This document shows positions 1 through 9,053 of a stretch of DNA of 64,000 nucleotides, piece by piece; position 1 is the first letter of the stretch, and every line of letters begins with the position of its first letter. The position numbers and the translations under genes were made by a program. The DNA comes from Streptomyces syringium (GTDB lineage Bacteria > Actinomycetota > Actinomycetes > Streptomycetales > Streptomycetaceae): the NCBI RefSeq assembly GCF_017876625.1, contig NZ_JAGIOH010000001.1, positions 2,914,001-2,978,000 of the forward strand, written 5' to 3'. The notes below the pieces were generated by a model. It searched no databases, had not been told where the DNA came from, and saw nothing but the letters and a program-made list of their open reading frames with translations.

Positions 1-560
1 GTCCGGCCGCCGGTGAGATCGCCGCCGCGCCCGTCGCCCTCCAGCTTGTCGACGATGCCGAGCGCGAAGAACAGCCCGGCGCTCGGCCCGCCGATGCGGG
101 CGAGGCTGAGGTCGACCTTCACGTCCTTCGGGGACCGCTTGAGATAGCGCAGCGCGGCCCGGGCGGCGTTGTCCTGCGACTTCGCCATCTCGGCGAAGTT
201 GTGCTTCTCGGCGTCCTCGTCCGACTTGCCCGGCGGGTAGACGGAGTCGCGCGGCATGACGGCACGGTCGGAGCGGAACCAGCTGTCGAGGACGTCACTC
301 AGGCTCGCCTTCACCTGCGGGCCGGTGGCCACGATGGTGGTCATGCGCAGCTGCCCGCTGGTCCGACGGCTCTCGGCACCACTGATGCTGATCACGGGCT
401 TGCGGTCCTCGGAACCGAGGACGTTCACGGTCGAGCCGGGTTGCGCGATCGCGAACGGCAACGGCACGAACGCCGCGACAGCGAGCAGGGCGACGACGAG
501 CGTCGCGCAGACCGCGAGGGTACGGGCACGCGACCGAGCGAGGAGAGACACAGCTGGCAT
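1..560 (-). CDS. PDZ/Lon-like (S16, YlbL-type) secreted protease, truncated at window edge
   Basis: The first 186 codons of a leftward gene are present; the rest lies outside the window. The start is the ATG at 558-560, because an in-frame TAG sits 12 bases upstream. Residues 14-38 form a hydrophobic signal or anchor segment after an Arg-rich N-terminus. A conserved extracytoplasmic stretch follows (AQPGSTVNVLG), and near the truncation point there is RIGGPSAGLFFALGIVD. GGPSAG is the S16 (Lon-type) peptidase serine motif as found in the YlbL family, which normally also carries a PDZ domain. The catalytic lysine would be beyond the edge. Likely role, by family: membrane-anchored proteolysis on the outer face of the membrane. 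The substrate is unknown. Confidence 0.8.
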   Translation of the reverse strand, partial: MPAVSLLARSRARTLAVCATLVVALLAVAAFVPLPFAIAQPGSTVNVLGSEDRKPVISISGAESRRTSGQLRMTTIVATGPQVKASLSDVLDSWFRSDRAVMPRDSVYPPGKSDEDAEKHNFAEMAKSQDNAARAALRYLKRSPKDVKVDLSLARIGGPSAGLFFALGIVDKLEGDGRGGDLTGGR

Positions 561-604
561 GCTGCGAATCTAGTTCACTCGTGATCGCGACGTGCGCGGC
601 GGTG

Positions 605-705
605 TCCTCAATCGCCGGACGTGGCTGAGCTCAGCCGAGACCAGCCCGTCCGGCGTTTGAGGACGCGCCCGCAGGGCGCCCGCCGCCGCAGGCGGCCAGA
701 CGGCC
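605..705. repeat. Intergenic palindromic repeat (CGCCGGACG / GGCTGAGCTCAGCC family)
   Basis: Outer arms TCCTCAATCGCCGGACG and CGTCCGGCGTTTGAGGA enclose the perfect palindrome GGCTGAGCTCAGCC (623-636). Two small GC hairpins follow, built on GCGCCCGCAGGGCGC and GCCGCCGCAGGCGGC. The same composite recurs near 35.66-35.75 kb. It lies between the 5' end of the protease gene and the 3' end of the IclR gene, so it may terminate the IclR transcript. Confidence 0.75.
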
Positions 706-758
706 CGGCGGACGCCGACCGCCGGGGAACCCGAATCCCGAACAGCCCAGCGGCAGCG

Positions 759-1400
759 TCACCGCAAGGCGTCCGCGACCTCCTTCGCCGCTTCCATCAC
801 CCGGGGGCCCACCCGGGCGGGTACGGAGTCGGCGAGCATGACGACGCCCACGCTGCCCTCGATGCCGGTCACTCCGAGCAGCGGCGCGGCCGCCCCGCTC
901 GCGCCGGCTTCCAGTTCGCCGTGGGTGAGCATGTAGCCGGGGCTGTCGACCTCGCCCCGGCGGGCGGCGAGTATCGCCCGGCCGGCCGCGCCCCGGTCCA
1001 GCGGATGCCGGAACCCGGCGCGGTAGGCCACGTGGTAGTCCGTCCACGTCGGTTCGACGACGGCGACCGCGAGCGCCTCGGTGCCGTCGACGAGCGTGAG
1101 GTGGGCGGTGGCGCCTATGTCCTCGGCCAGGGAGCGCAGGGCGGGCAGGGCCGCCTCCCGGACGAGCGGGTGCACCTGGCGGCCGAGCCGCAGCACACCG
1201 AGCCCGACTCTGGCCCGGCCGCCTATGTCCCGGCGGACCAGCGCGTGCATCTCCAACGTGGCGAGCAGACGGTAGACCACCGTGCGGTTGACGCCGAGCT
1301 TGATGGACAGCTCGGTGACCGTCAGGCCGTGGTCGGTATCGGCGAGCAGTTTGAGGACGCGCAGTCCCCGGTCGAGTGTCTGTGAGGTCTCCGCGGTCAC
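759..1400 (-). CDS. IclR-family transcriptional regulator
   Basis: The protein has 213 residues from the GTG at 1398-1400. This start is preferred because GGAGGG lies just upstream; a longer in-frame start at 1511 would add an Arg/Pro-rich non-family stretch. The N-terminal winged helix-turn-helix (about residues 5-65: SQTLDRGLRVLKLL, then LSIKLGVNRTVVYRLLATLE) is typical of IclR proteins. The C-terminal part (about 80-210) is the IclR effector-binding domain, seen in VEPTWTDYHVAYRAGFRHPL and LDRGAAGRAILAAR. IclR proteins are usually dimeric regulators of catabolic genes. No obvious target lies beside it on the same strand, so the regulon cannot be stated. Confidence 0.88.
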   Translation of the reverse strand: MTAETSQTLDRGLRVLKLLADTDHGLTVTELSIKLGVNRTVVYRLLATLEMHALVRRDIGGRARVGLGVLRLGRQVHPLVREAALPALRSLAEDIGATAHLTLVDGTEALAVAVVEPTWTDYHVAYRAGFRHPLDRGAAGRAILAARRGEVDSPGYMLTHGELEAGASGAAAPLLGVTGIEGSVGVVMLADSVPARVGPRVMEAAKEVADALR

Positions 1401-1671
1401 GAGGCCCTCCTCCGATGAGTGGCGGGCTCTCGTCCCGGTGGGGGTTTCGCGCCACCGGTCCCGTCCGGCAGCGCGCGACAAGAGGCCGCCGGCCGCTTGG
1501 TCGCATGGCACCGGCTGCGCTCCGCGGCGGCGCTGCCACGGGGCGTGTGCGTGACCGGCACGGTAGCGAGCCGGTCCGCTCAGCGGAAGAGTCTGCCCAC
1601 AATCCGGTCAGCGTGCGGCTGATTCACGGATATCGAGCAGGGGTTCCCAGCATGCGGACACATGGACGACG

Positions 1672-1704
1672 TCGCCGGACGGGCAGATCCAGCCCGTCCG
1701 GCGA
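1672..1704. terminator. Hairpin downstream of the helicase gene
   Basis: TCGCCGGACGGGC and GCCCGTCCGGCGA form 13-base perfect arms around a 7-base loop, followed on the plus strand by GAAAAA. It lies 18 bases past the stop of the leftward helicase gene. It belongs to the same CGCCGGACGGGC repeat family found elsewhere in the window. Confidence 0.6.
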
Positions 1705-1722
1705 TGAAAAACGCGTCACGTC

Positions 1723-3510
1723 CTACTTCATGCGGGTGGCCCACTCGCGGACCTTGTTGATCCGCTCGTTCAGCTGCCCCGCCGTGGCCTCCGCGCTCGG
1801 CGGCCCGCCGCACACCCGGCGCAGCTCGGTGTGGATCACCCCGTGCGGCTTGCCGCTCTGGTGCACATACGCCCCGACCAGGGTGTTGAGCTGCTTGCGC
1901 AGCTCCAGCATCTCCTTGTGGGTGACCACCGGCCGCCGCTCGGCGGGGAGTTCGAGCAGGTCGGCCTCCGCGTCGGGCCGCTTGCGGCTGTGCGCGATCT
2001 GCCGGGCCTGCCGCTTCTGGAGCAGCATCTGCACCTGGTCCGGCTCCAGCAGGCCCGGGATGCCGAGGTAGTCCTGCTCCTCGGGGCTGCCCGCGTGCGC
2101 CTGCATGCCGAACTCGGCACCGTCGTAGAGCACCCGGTCGAAGACCGCGTCGGACTCCAGCGCCTCGAAGGAGAGCTGGTCGTCCTCGCCGGTGTCCTCG
2201 TCCTGCTGGCGCTCGGCCTCGGCGAGGAGCTTGTCCTCCTCGGCGTAGGGGTCCTCCTCGCCGTCCTTCTTCGGCTTGTCGAGGACGTGGTCGCGCTCGA
2301 CCTCCATCTCGTTGGCGAAGGTCAGCAGGGTGGGGATGGTGGGCACGAAGACGGACGCGGTCTCGCCACGGCGGCGGGAGCGCACGAAGCGCCCGACGGC
2401 CTGGGCGAAGAACAGCGGCGTGGAGATCGTCGTCGCGTAGACGCCGACGGCCAGGCGGGGCACGTCCACGCCCTCGGACACCATGCGGACGGCGACCATC
2501 CAGCGGGCGTCGGAGGCCGCGAAGTCGTCGATGCGCTGGGAGGCGCCGGTGTCGTCGGAGAGGACCACCGTGGCCGCCTCGCCGGTGATCTCCCGGATCA
2601 GCTTGGCGTAGGCGCGGGCGGAGTCCTGGTCGGCGGCGATGACGAGGGCACCGGCGTCCGGGATGCCCTTGCGGACCTCGGTCAGCCGCTGGTCGGCGGC
2701 GCGCAGCACGTTCGGCATCCAGTCGCCGCGCGGGTCCAGGGCGGTGCGCCAGGCCTGCGAGACGGCGTCCTTGGTCATGGGCTCGCCGAGCCGGGCCTCC
2801 AGCTCGTCGCCCGCCTTGGTGCGCCAGCGCATGTTGCCGCTGTACGAGAGGAAGATGACCGGCCGCACGACACCATCGGCGAGCGCGTTGCCGTAGCCGT
2901 AGGTGTAGTCGGCGGACGAGCGGCGGATGCCGTCGTTGCCCTCCTCGTACGTGACGAAGGGGATGGGGTTGGTGTCGGAGCGGAAGGGCGTGCCGGTCAG
3001 GCACAGCCGGCGGGTGGCCGGCTCGAACGCCTCCAGGCACGCCTCGCCCCAGGACCGGGAGTCGCCGGCGTGGTGGATCTCGTCGAGGATGACGAGCGTC
3101 TTGCGCTGCTCGCAGCGGTTGCGGTGGAGCATGGGCCGCACACCGACACCGGCGTAGGTGACGGCGACGCCGTGGTACTCGCGGCCGAGGGGGCCGGCGC
3201 TGTACTCCGGGTCGAGCTTGATGCCTATCCGGGCGGCGGCCTCGGCCCACTGCTTCTTCAGGTGCTCGGTGGGCGCGACCACGGTCACCTGCTGGACGAC
3301 GTGGTGGTGCAGCAGCCAGGAGGCGAGAGTGAGGGCGAAGGTCGTCTTGCCCGCGCCCGGGGTGGCGACGGCGAGGAAGTCGCGCGGCTGTTCCTGTACG
3401 TACTTCCCCATCGCGCCCTCCTGCCAGGCGCGCAGCTTGTTGGCGGTACCCCAAGGGGCCCTGCCGGGGAAGGCGGGCGAAAGGTGGTGATTGGCGGTGG
3501 TGGTAGTCAC
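1723..3510 (-). CDS. DEAD/DEAH-box superfamily 2 helicase
   Basis: A 595-residue protein with a complete SF2 motor. Walker A is ATPGAGKTTF (GAGKT at residues 52-56), Walker B is ILDEIHH (DEIH 143-146), and motif III is LTGTPFRSD (about 171-179). Motif VI is QAVGRFVRSRRRG in the C-terminal RecA lobe. Between the helicase core and the C-terminus there is a strongly acidic stretch (KPKKDGEEDPYAEEDK and following). The architecture resembles stand-alone type III restriction/UvrB-like helicases common in actinomycetes. No nuclease or methylase partner lies next to it, so a housekeeping nucleic-acid role is more likely than restriction. The substrate is not evident. Confidence 0.85.
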   Translation of the reverse strand: MTTTTANHHLSPAFPGRAPWGTANKLRAWQEGAMGKYVQEQPRDFLAVATPGAGKTTFALTLASWLLHHHVVQQVTVVAPTEHLKKQWAEAAARIGIKLDPEYSAGPLGREYHGVAVTYAGVGVRPMLHRNRCEQRKTLVILDEIHHAGDSRSWGEACLEAFEPATRRLCLTGTPFRSDTNPIPFVTYEEGNDGIRRSSADYTYGYGNALADGVVRPVIFLSYSGNMRWRTKAGDELEARLGEPMTKDAVSQAWRTALDPRGDWMPNVLRAADQRLTEVRKGIPDAGALVIAADQDSARAYAKLIREITGEAATVVLSDDTGASQRIDDFAASDARWMVAVRMVSEGVDVPRLAVGVYATTISTPLFFAQAVGRFVRSRRRGETASVFVPTIPTLLTFANEMEVERDHVLDKPKKDGEEDPYAEEDKLLAEAERQQDEDTGEDDQLSFEALESDAVFDRVLYDGAEFGMQAHAGSPEEQDYLGIPGLLEPDQVQMLLQKRQARQIAHSRKRPDAEADLLELPAERRPVVTHKEMLELRKQLNTLVGAYVHQSGKPHGVIHTELRRVCGGPPSAEATAGQLNERINKVREWATRMK

Positions 3511-3591
3511 GGTCTCCGTCGGCTGGGTCGGCGATCGGCAACCGCGTCAGCCTACCCGCGTCCGCGGCACCGCCACGTCCCGCTGTGTCCT

Positions 3592-3633
3592 CGATCGCCG
3601 GACGGGCTGAATTTTCAGCCCGTCCGGCGATCG
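3592..3633. terminator. Perfect 20-base-arm palindrome between helicase and MFS genes
   Basis: CGATCGCCGGACGGGCTGAA and its exact inverse complement are separated by only TT. It sits 35 bases past the 3' end of the leftward MFS gene, a terminator position. It is also a member of the CGCCGGACGGGCT repeat family. Confidence 0.7.
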
Positions 3634-3667
3634 ATGACCGGGGGCCCGGGGCGGAGCCCCCCCCGAC

Positions 3668-5113
3668 CTACCCCCGCGGCTTCAGCCGCGCACCCACTCC
3701 CGCCCCCACACACGCACACACCGCCCCCAACACGAACACGGCCACGAACGCACCAGCCGGCGCCGCCACACCCTCATGCGCCGTCACCGACCCGCCCCCG
3801 AACGAGACGAACAGCACACCCGCCACCCCGACCAGCGCGACACTGCCGAGCGCGTCCGACACCTGGAGCGAGGCGGAGTTCGCCCCTTCCTCCCCGGGCC
3901 GCGACAGCTTGAGCAGCAGCACCGCACCACCGGAGATCGTGAGCCCCATCCCGTAGCCCCCGATCACCCAGGAGACGGCGACCATCCACACCGGCACCCC
4001 GTCGATCAGCACGGTCGGCAGCAGCGCGACGGCCAGCGCCAGCAGCGCCATGCCGAGGCTCATCAGCCGCTCGCGGTGCGGCTCGGCGCGGCCGCGGCTC
4101 TGGGTGAAGGAGGCGAGCGCCCAGCTCAGCCCGCCGCCGGTGAGCGAGAGCCCGGCCATCGTCGCGGACAGCCCGCGTTCGGTCACCAGCATCAGCGGGA
4201 CGAAGGTCTCGGCGGCGAGGAAGGAGCCCTGCGCGATGCCGCGCAGCAGCACGACCGACGGCAGCCCGCGCGCGGCGCGGAAGGTGCCCGGGGGCAGCAG
4301 GCGCAGGACGCACGGGACGAGGAGGGCGAGCCCGGCCGCGGCGGGCAGCAGGGACCAGGCCTTGAGGTCCTGGCCCGCGTACTGAAGCAGTCCCGCGCCG
4401 ACGGCCACGGCGAGGGCGAGGGCGACGCGGCTGCGGCCGGGGGCCGCTTCGCGGGCGGCGGCGGGGAGGGCGCGCAGCGCCGGGAGCATCACGGCGAGGG
4501 GCAGCAGGATCAGCACCGGGATGGCCAGGAACACCCAGCGCCAGCCGAGCTGCTCGGTGACCGTGCCCGCGACCAGGGGCCCCACGATCACCGGCACGAC
4601 CCAGGCCGCCGAGAACGACGCCATGACGGCCGGCCGCAGCCGCTCCGGGTAGGCCCGGCCGACCACCACGTACAGCGCGACGATCACCAGCCCGGCGCCG
4701 ATGCCCTGCACCCCGCGCCCGGCCACGAACATCCACATCCGCCCGGCCGAGCCCGCGATCACCAGGCCCGTGCCGAAGGCGGCGATGCCGGTGAAGAGGG
4801 GCACCAGCGGCCCGGTGCGGTCGCACCACTCCCCCGACAGGGTCATCGCGAAGAGGCTCGCCGTGAAGAAGGCGGAGAAGGCGAAGGCGTAGAGCTCGAT
4901 CCCGTCGAGCGCCTCGGCCGCGACGGGCATGGCGGTGTTGACCGCGCTCGCCTCGAAGGCGATGAGTGAGACGACGGACACGATGCCGAGGGTGAGCGCC
5001 CGGTAGCGCCGCCCGAGGACGCCACCGCTGTCGTGGTCGTGGTCGTGGTCGGTGTCGGGTGGGGATATGGCGGGGACGTCGGCACCCACGGCCGGGGTAT
5101 CGGAGGCGGTCAT
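3668..5113 (-). CDS. MFS transporter (drug-efflux type)
   Basis: A 481-residue protein from the ATG at 5111-5113; longer in-frame starts would run into the neighbouring exporter gene. The N-terminus has a short His/Asp run (DHDHDHD, about residues 19-25) before the first membrane segment. Around a dozen or more hydrophobic helices follow. The loop after helix 2 carries the MFS motif A-like LSGEWCDRTGP, and VAGRGVQGIGAGLVIVALYVVVGRAYP-like text (split here as VAGRGVQGIGAG) is typical of DHA2-type exporters. The substrate cannot be read from the sequence. The His-rich tail could bind metal, but this is inference only. Confidence 0.85.
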   Translation of the reverse strand: MTASDTPAVGADVPAISPPDTDHDHDHDSGGVLGRRYRALTLGIVSVVSLIAFEASAVNTAMPVAAEALDGIELYAFAFSAFFTASLFAMTLSGEWCDRTGPLVPLFTGIAAFGTGLVIAGSAGRMWMFVAGRGVQGIGAGLVIVALYVVVGRAYPERLRPAVMASFSAAWVVPVIVGPLVAGTVTEQLGWRWVFLAIPVLILLPLAVMLPALRALPAAAREAAPGRSRVALALAVAVGAGLLQYAGQDLKAWSLLPAAAGLALLVPCVLRLLPPGTFRAARGLPSVVLLRGIAQGSFLAAETFVPLMLVTERGLSATMAGLSLTGGGLSWALASFTQSRGRAEPHRERLMSLGMALLALAVALLPTVLIDGVPVWMVAVSWVIGGYGMGLTISGGAVLLLKLSRPGEEGANSASLQVSDALGSVALVGVAGVLFVSFGGGSVTAHEGVAAPAGAFVAVFVLGAVCACVGAGVGARLKPRG

Positions 5114-5249
5114 GAGCGTCAGCGTAGGAGCGGGAAAGCCGGTCGACACCTGTCGTGCGACGGGAGTCGACTCGGCAATCCGACGTAGGCCGAAGGGCCT
5201 GTGGAGCTGCGGGAGGCGTAGGAGGCTCGGGACGCGGAGGGTATGCGCG

Positions 5250-6329
5250 TCACGTCGTGAGCAGCACGCCCACGTACGACGCTCCGGCGACGACGACCCA
5301 CGAGGACAGCCCGAGCGCCGCGACCCGGCCCCCGGTACGGACGAGCGAGGGCAGGTGCACCGCGCTGCCGAGCCCGAACAGGGCGGCGGCGAGCAGCAGC
5401 TCCTGCGCGTGCTGGGCCACGTCGAGCACCCCGCCGGGCACCAGGCCGGTGCTGCGGACGGCGACCATGGCGAGGAAGCCGAGGACGAAGAGGGGAACGA
5501 GCGCGGGCCGCTTGCCGGTCGAGGCACCGGCCGGGGTGGCGCGGCGGGCCCGTACGGACATGGCGACGGCGGCGACGAGCGGCGCGAGCATGGCCACCCG
5601 CATGAGCTTGACGAGGACGGCGTCGGTCAGGGCGTCCGGACCGGCGGTCTGGGCGGTGGCCACGACCTGTCCGACGTCGTGCACGCCCGCGCCGACCCAG
5701 CGTCCGAACTGCGCGTCGTCGAGTCCGAGCGGGTGGTGCAGCAGCGGCAGCACGGCGATGGCGAGCGTGCCGCAGAGCGTCACGAGGGCCACGGATGTCG
5801 CGACGTCCTCCTCGTCGCTGCCCGTCACCTCGCTGACCGCGCCGATCGCGGAGGCGCCGCAGATGGAGTAGCCGGTGGCGATGAGCAGCGGCTGGTCGCC
5901 GCGCAGCCCGAGCCTGCGCCCGAGCCAGAGCGTCCCGCCGAACGTGGCGGCGACGACGGCGAGCACCATCACGACGGTGGCCCAGCCGAGCCCGAGGACG
6001 TCGTGGAGGCTGAGCTTGAGGCCGAGCAGCACGATGCCGATCCGCATGAGCCGCTTGCCGGCCATGGTCAGTCCGGCCCGGCCGGTGCCGCGTATGCGGG
6101 CCCGCAGGCCGGGGGTGTGCGCGGCGGCGATGCCGAGCACGACGGCGGCGGTGAGCATGGGGACGGCGGGTACGAGCAGATGGACCGCCCAGGCGAGCAC
6201 GACGCCGACGGCGGCCATGGCGAGACCGGGGAGGGAGGCGGGGACCTTGCGCGGCGGCTTGGGCGCGCCGGGGGCGCCGCCGTCGCCGCCGACCGCGTGG
6301 TCCCGGACGCGCGAGCTGATCAGTGCCAC
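5250..6329 (-). CDS. YeiH-family putative sulfate/sulfite exporter (UPF0324)
   Basis: A 359-residue, roughly ten-helix membrane protein. The start is the GTG at 6327-6329, with GAGGAG eight bases upstream. Family landmarks are GIVLLGLKLSLHDVLGLG (about residues 95-112), GYSICGASAIGAVSEV and WVGAGVHDVGQVVATA, all conserved in YeiH/UPF0324 proteins. The family is annotated as putative sulfate exporters. The neighbouring cysteine dioxygenase-like gene (49 bases upstream, same strand) suggests export of an oxidised sulfur product such as sulfite. That link is inference from context. Confidence 0.85.
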   Translation of the reverse strand: MALISSRVRDHAVGGDGGAPGAPKPPRKVPASLPGLAMAAVGVVLAWAVHLLVPAVPMLTAAVVLGIAAAHTPGLRARIRGTGRAGLTMAGKRLMRIGIVLLGLKLSLHDVLGLGWATVVMVLAVVAATFGGTLWLGRRLGLRGDQPLLIATGYSICGASAIGAVSEVTGSDEEDVATSVALVTLCGTLAIAVLPLLHHPLGLDDAQFGRWVGAGVHDVGQVVATAQTAGPDALTDAVLVKLMRVAMLAPLVAAVAMSVRARRATPAGASTGKRPALVPLFVLGFLAMVAVRSTGLVPGGVLDVAQHAQELLLAAALFGLGSAVHLPSLVRTGGRVAALGLSSWVVVAGASYVGVLLTT

Positions 6330-6378
6330 GACGGCACTCCTCGCGGGGCTCGGGAGGCCCGGGGGGCTCGGGAAGTGA

Positions 6379-6933
6379 TCACAGTTCGCCGACCGGCAGG
6401 TCGTAGACGCGCCGGACGCTGGAGCCGAGACGGGCGACGTCGGCCCCGTAGATGTGGATGGAGATCGCCTTGGACGAACAGGAGTTGCGCACGCGGTGGA
6501 TGTCGCCGGGCGGCGCGAAGCCGCAGACGTCGCCCTGGCCGTTGACCACGTCCTCGGTGGCGACGAGGCGGGCCGTCGTGCCGTCGGGAACGAGACGGTA
6601 GCGGCGCTCGCTCTCTTGGCCCTCGTGGACACCGGTGACGCACCACGAGACGTGGTCGTGGACGGACGTCTGCTGGCCGGGCAGCCACACGAGCGCGACG
6701 ACGGAGAAGCTGCCGTCGGACTCGGCGTGCAGGATGTGCTGGCGGTAGCGGTCGGGGTCGCCCTCGCGCTGTTCGTCGGTGAGCAGGTCGGGGGCGCCGA
6801 GGTGGCCCGCGAGCCGTTCGCCGACGAGGTACGCCGTCGTGTCGGGCGGCAGGCCACGGCCAACGGCCGCCCGGACGTCGTCGACGAGCTGGTCGAGGCG
6901 AGCGGTCGTCAAGGCTGCGGTGGGTGTGGTCAT
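6379..6933 (-). CDS. Cysteine dioxygenase-family cupin protein
   Basis: A 184-residue cupin. The metal-binding His pair is in QQTSVHDHVSWCVTGVHEGQE (first 20: QQTSVHDHVSWCVTGVHEGQ) and a third His in GDIHRVRNSCSSKAISIHIYG-type text (GDIHRVRN). This is the three-His pattern of thiol dioxygenases, and the length fits the bacterial family. The expected reaction is oxidation of a thiol such as cysteine to its sulfinate with iron and O2 in the cytosol. The eukaryotic Cys-Tyr cofactor is generally absent from bacterial forms. It is encoded directly upstream of the YeiH-type exporter and downstream of a LysR gene, suggesting one sulfur-oxidation/export unit. Confidence 0.82.
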   Translation of the reverse strand: MTTPTAALTTARLDQLVDDVRAAVGRGLPPDTTAYLVGERLAGHLGAPDLLTDEQREGDPDRYRQHILHAESDGSFSVVALVWLPGQQTSVHDHVSWCVTGVHEGQESERRYRLVPDGTTARLVATEDVVNGQGDVCGFAPPGDIHRVRNSCSSKAISIHIYGADVARLGSSVRRVYDLPVGEL

Positions 6934-7043
6934 ACGTGCAGAGTCGATCCGCCGGAACCATCACGTCCAACGACAGTTTCTTGGCGGGGTGCCAACACGC
7001 GCTTATGGATGTGTGTCGCGCGCGGAACGCCCGTGGCCGTCGC

Positions 7044-7949
7044 TCAGCATCCGACGCGGCGGGCGGCGACCGCTTTCAGCCCGTCCATGACGAGCGCGGT
7101 GGCGGGGATGCGGAGGTGGTCGCGGAGGACGTAGGCGGAGACCTGGCGGCGGCAGGCCGGGTCCAGCGCCCGCCCGGTGATCTTGTCGTGGCGGAGGAAG
7201 GACAGGACGAGGCCGGGCATCATCGCGACGCCGAGCCCCTCCGCGACGAGCGACTGGACGACGAGATTGTCGTCGGTCGTGAAGGCGATGTCGGGCGCGA
7301 AACCCTGCTCGGCGCACTCGTGCAGGAAGTTGGTGCGGCAGCGAAGACAGCCCGCGATCCAGCGCTCCTCCGCGAGATCGGCGAGTTTGACGGCGCGCCG
7401 GCGGGCGAGCGGATGCCCTATCGGCAGCAGAACGGTGAGCTGGTCCTCCATGAGCGGTATCTCGACGAGCTCCTCGGGGACCTGTTCCCGCAGGCCGGGA
7501 TAGGTGAAGGCGAGGGTGATGTCGCACTCGCCGCGCACGAGACGGTGGAGCGAGTCGGGGGGTTCGCTCTCCTGGAGCTCGACCCGGACGCCGGGGTGGT
7601 CGATGGCGAGGCGGGCCACCGTCTCGGGTATGAGCGTGGCGCTGGCGCTGGGGAAGGCGCAGACCCTCACCCGCCCGGAGCGCAGCCGGGTGAGGGAACC
7701 CATTTGCGCCTGGGCGGCGGTGAGGCTGTCGAGGATGGTCTCGGCGTGCCGCGAGAGGGCCTCACCGGCCTCGGTGAGCCGCATCCGGCGGCCGACACGG
7801 ATGAAGAGCGGGGTGCCGACGGACCGTTCGAGGGCCTTCATCTGCTGCGTGATCGCGGGTTGCGTATAGCCCAGCGAGCGAGCGGCCGCCGAGTAGGAAC
7901 CGGCCTTGACCACTTCGTGGAACGTCCTGATGTGCCGGGAGTCGAACAC
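7044..7949 (-). CDS. LysR-family transcriptional regulator
   Basis: A 301-residue protein from the GTG at 7947-7949; the longer in-frame start adds 37 residues unlike LysR proteins. The winged helix-turn-helix is residues 1-60 (FDSRHIRTFHEVVKAGSYSA, then LGYTQPAITQQMKALE). The periplasmic-binding-protein-like effector domain fills about 90-295. It is followed on the same strand by the cysteine dioxygenase and exporter genes, and is divergent from an alpha/beta hydrolase. The 109-base shared region 7950-8058 is the likely control site. Regulation of both flanks is inferred from layout only. Confidence 0.88.
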   Translation of the reverse strand: MFDSRHIRTFHEVVKAGSYSAAARSLGYTQPAITQQMKALERSVGTPLFIRVGRRMRLTEAGEALSRHAETILDSLTAAQAQMGSLTRLRSGRVRVCAFPSASATLIPETVARLAIDHPGVRVELQESEPPDSLHRLVRGECDITLAFTYPGLREQVPEELVEIPLMEDQLTVLLPIGHPLARRRAVKLADLAEERWIAGCLRCRTNFLHECAEQGFAPDIAFTTDDNLVVQSLVAEGLGVAMMPGLVLSFLRHDKITGRALDPACRRQVSAYVLRDHLRIPATALVMDGLKAVAARRVGC

Positions 7950-8058
7950 CGCTGAATCATAAGCGGAGGTTGGGACAGCAGGGCAAGTGACCAATGGATG
8001 CTTTTGGATCAGGGTCCGGGCCTGAATGGGCTTGCACAAAACGGGCAGGGAAGATGCC

Positions 8059-8955
8059 ATGCCCCCCTACGTTTCACATTTCACGTCCTTCGACGGCACG
8101 GACCTGGCCTACAGCGTGCGGGAAGCGCGTGACGGTTCGACGGTCCCGCCGCTGGTCTGCCTGGCCGGCGGACCGGGCCGCGATGCGGCATACCTGGGCG
8201 ATCTGGGCGGCCTCGACGCGCACCGCACCCTGATCGTCCCCGACAGCCGCGGCACGGGCGCCTCCCCGACGGCCGCGGACCCCGGCGCGTACGCCTTCCC
8301 CTCTCTGGCCCAGGACCTGGAGGCGCTCCGCGCCCACCTGGACGTCCCGCGCTTCGCGCTGCTCGCCCACGACGCGGCGTGCGCGACGGCCCAGGCGTAC
8401 GCGGCCTCGCACGGGGAGCACCTTTCGCACCTGGTCCTGGTCACCCCCGGCTCCCGCCTCCAAGGCGAACTCCCCGACGACGCCGAGCAGATCTTCGAGT
8501 CCCGCGCCACGGAACCCTGGTGGAAGGACGCGTACGTGGCCGTCCACATGCTGGGCTCGGCGACGGACATGGCAGAGGTCCGCTCCCTCCTCCTCCGCGC
8601 GGCCCCCCTGGCCTACGGCCGCTGGGACACCCCCCAACGCACCCACGCGGCCACCGAGGGCGACCAACTGAACCCGGTCCCCCGCGCCGGCTTCTGGCAG
8701 GGCGTCGACGAGCCGGCCCGCCTGGCCCTCCTCGCGGCCCTGCGCGAGGTGGAGTGCCCGACGCTGGTGGTCACCGGCGACCGGGACGGCGTGACGGGCA
8801 TGCGCGCGGGCGAGGCGGTCGCCGAGTCCATCCCGAACGCCGCGCTGAGGCCGCTGCACGGGGTGGGCCACTACCCGTGGGTGGACGAGCCGGAGATGTT
8901 CCGCCCGGTGGTGGAGCAGTTCCTGGCGGGGGCGGGCCTCGATGAACCCCGATGA
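8059..8955 (+). CDS. Alpha/beta hydrolase
   Basis: A 298-residue protein starting at the ATG 8059 with AGGGAAG upstream; an in-frame start at 8026 is less likely. The fold is readable: the oxyanion region LVCLAGGPGRDAAYLGDLGG (residues about 33-52), then PDSRGTGAS. The nucleophile elbow reads LLAHDAACATAQAY. The usual G-x-S-x-G serine is replaced by an aspartate in AHDAA, as in haloalkane dehalogenase-like or atypical members. The late acid and base are in VTGDRDGVTG and VGHYPWVDEPE. It resembles proline iminopeptidase-like hydrolases in the N-terminal half. It is divergently transcribed from the LysR gene. The substrate is unknown. Confidence 0.82.
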   Translation: MPPYVSHFTSFDGTDLAYSVREARDGSTVPPLVCLAGGPGRDAAYLGDLGGLDAHRTLIVPDSRGTGASPTAADPGAYAFPSLAQDLEALRAHLDVPRFALLAHDAACATAQAYAASHGEHLSHLVLVTPGSRLQGELPDDAEQIFESRATEPWWKDAYVAVHMLGSATDMAEVRSLLLRAAPLAYGRWDTPQRTHAATEGDQLNPVPRAGFWQGVDEPARLALLAALREVECPTLVVTGDRDGVTGMRAGEAVAESIPNAALRPLHGVGHYPWVDEPEMFRPVVEQFLAGAGLDEPR

Positions 8956-9053
8956 ACGCGGCATGTCAGCCATATGGCAACTTGCGCCAACCCCGTCGGC
9001 ACCATTGAGCTCTGCCCATCACCCCCCTATGGTCGTGGCGGAAGGCACAACAC

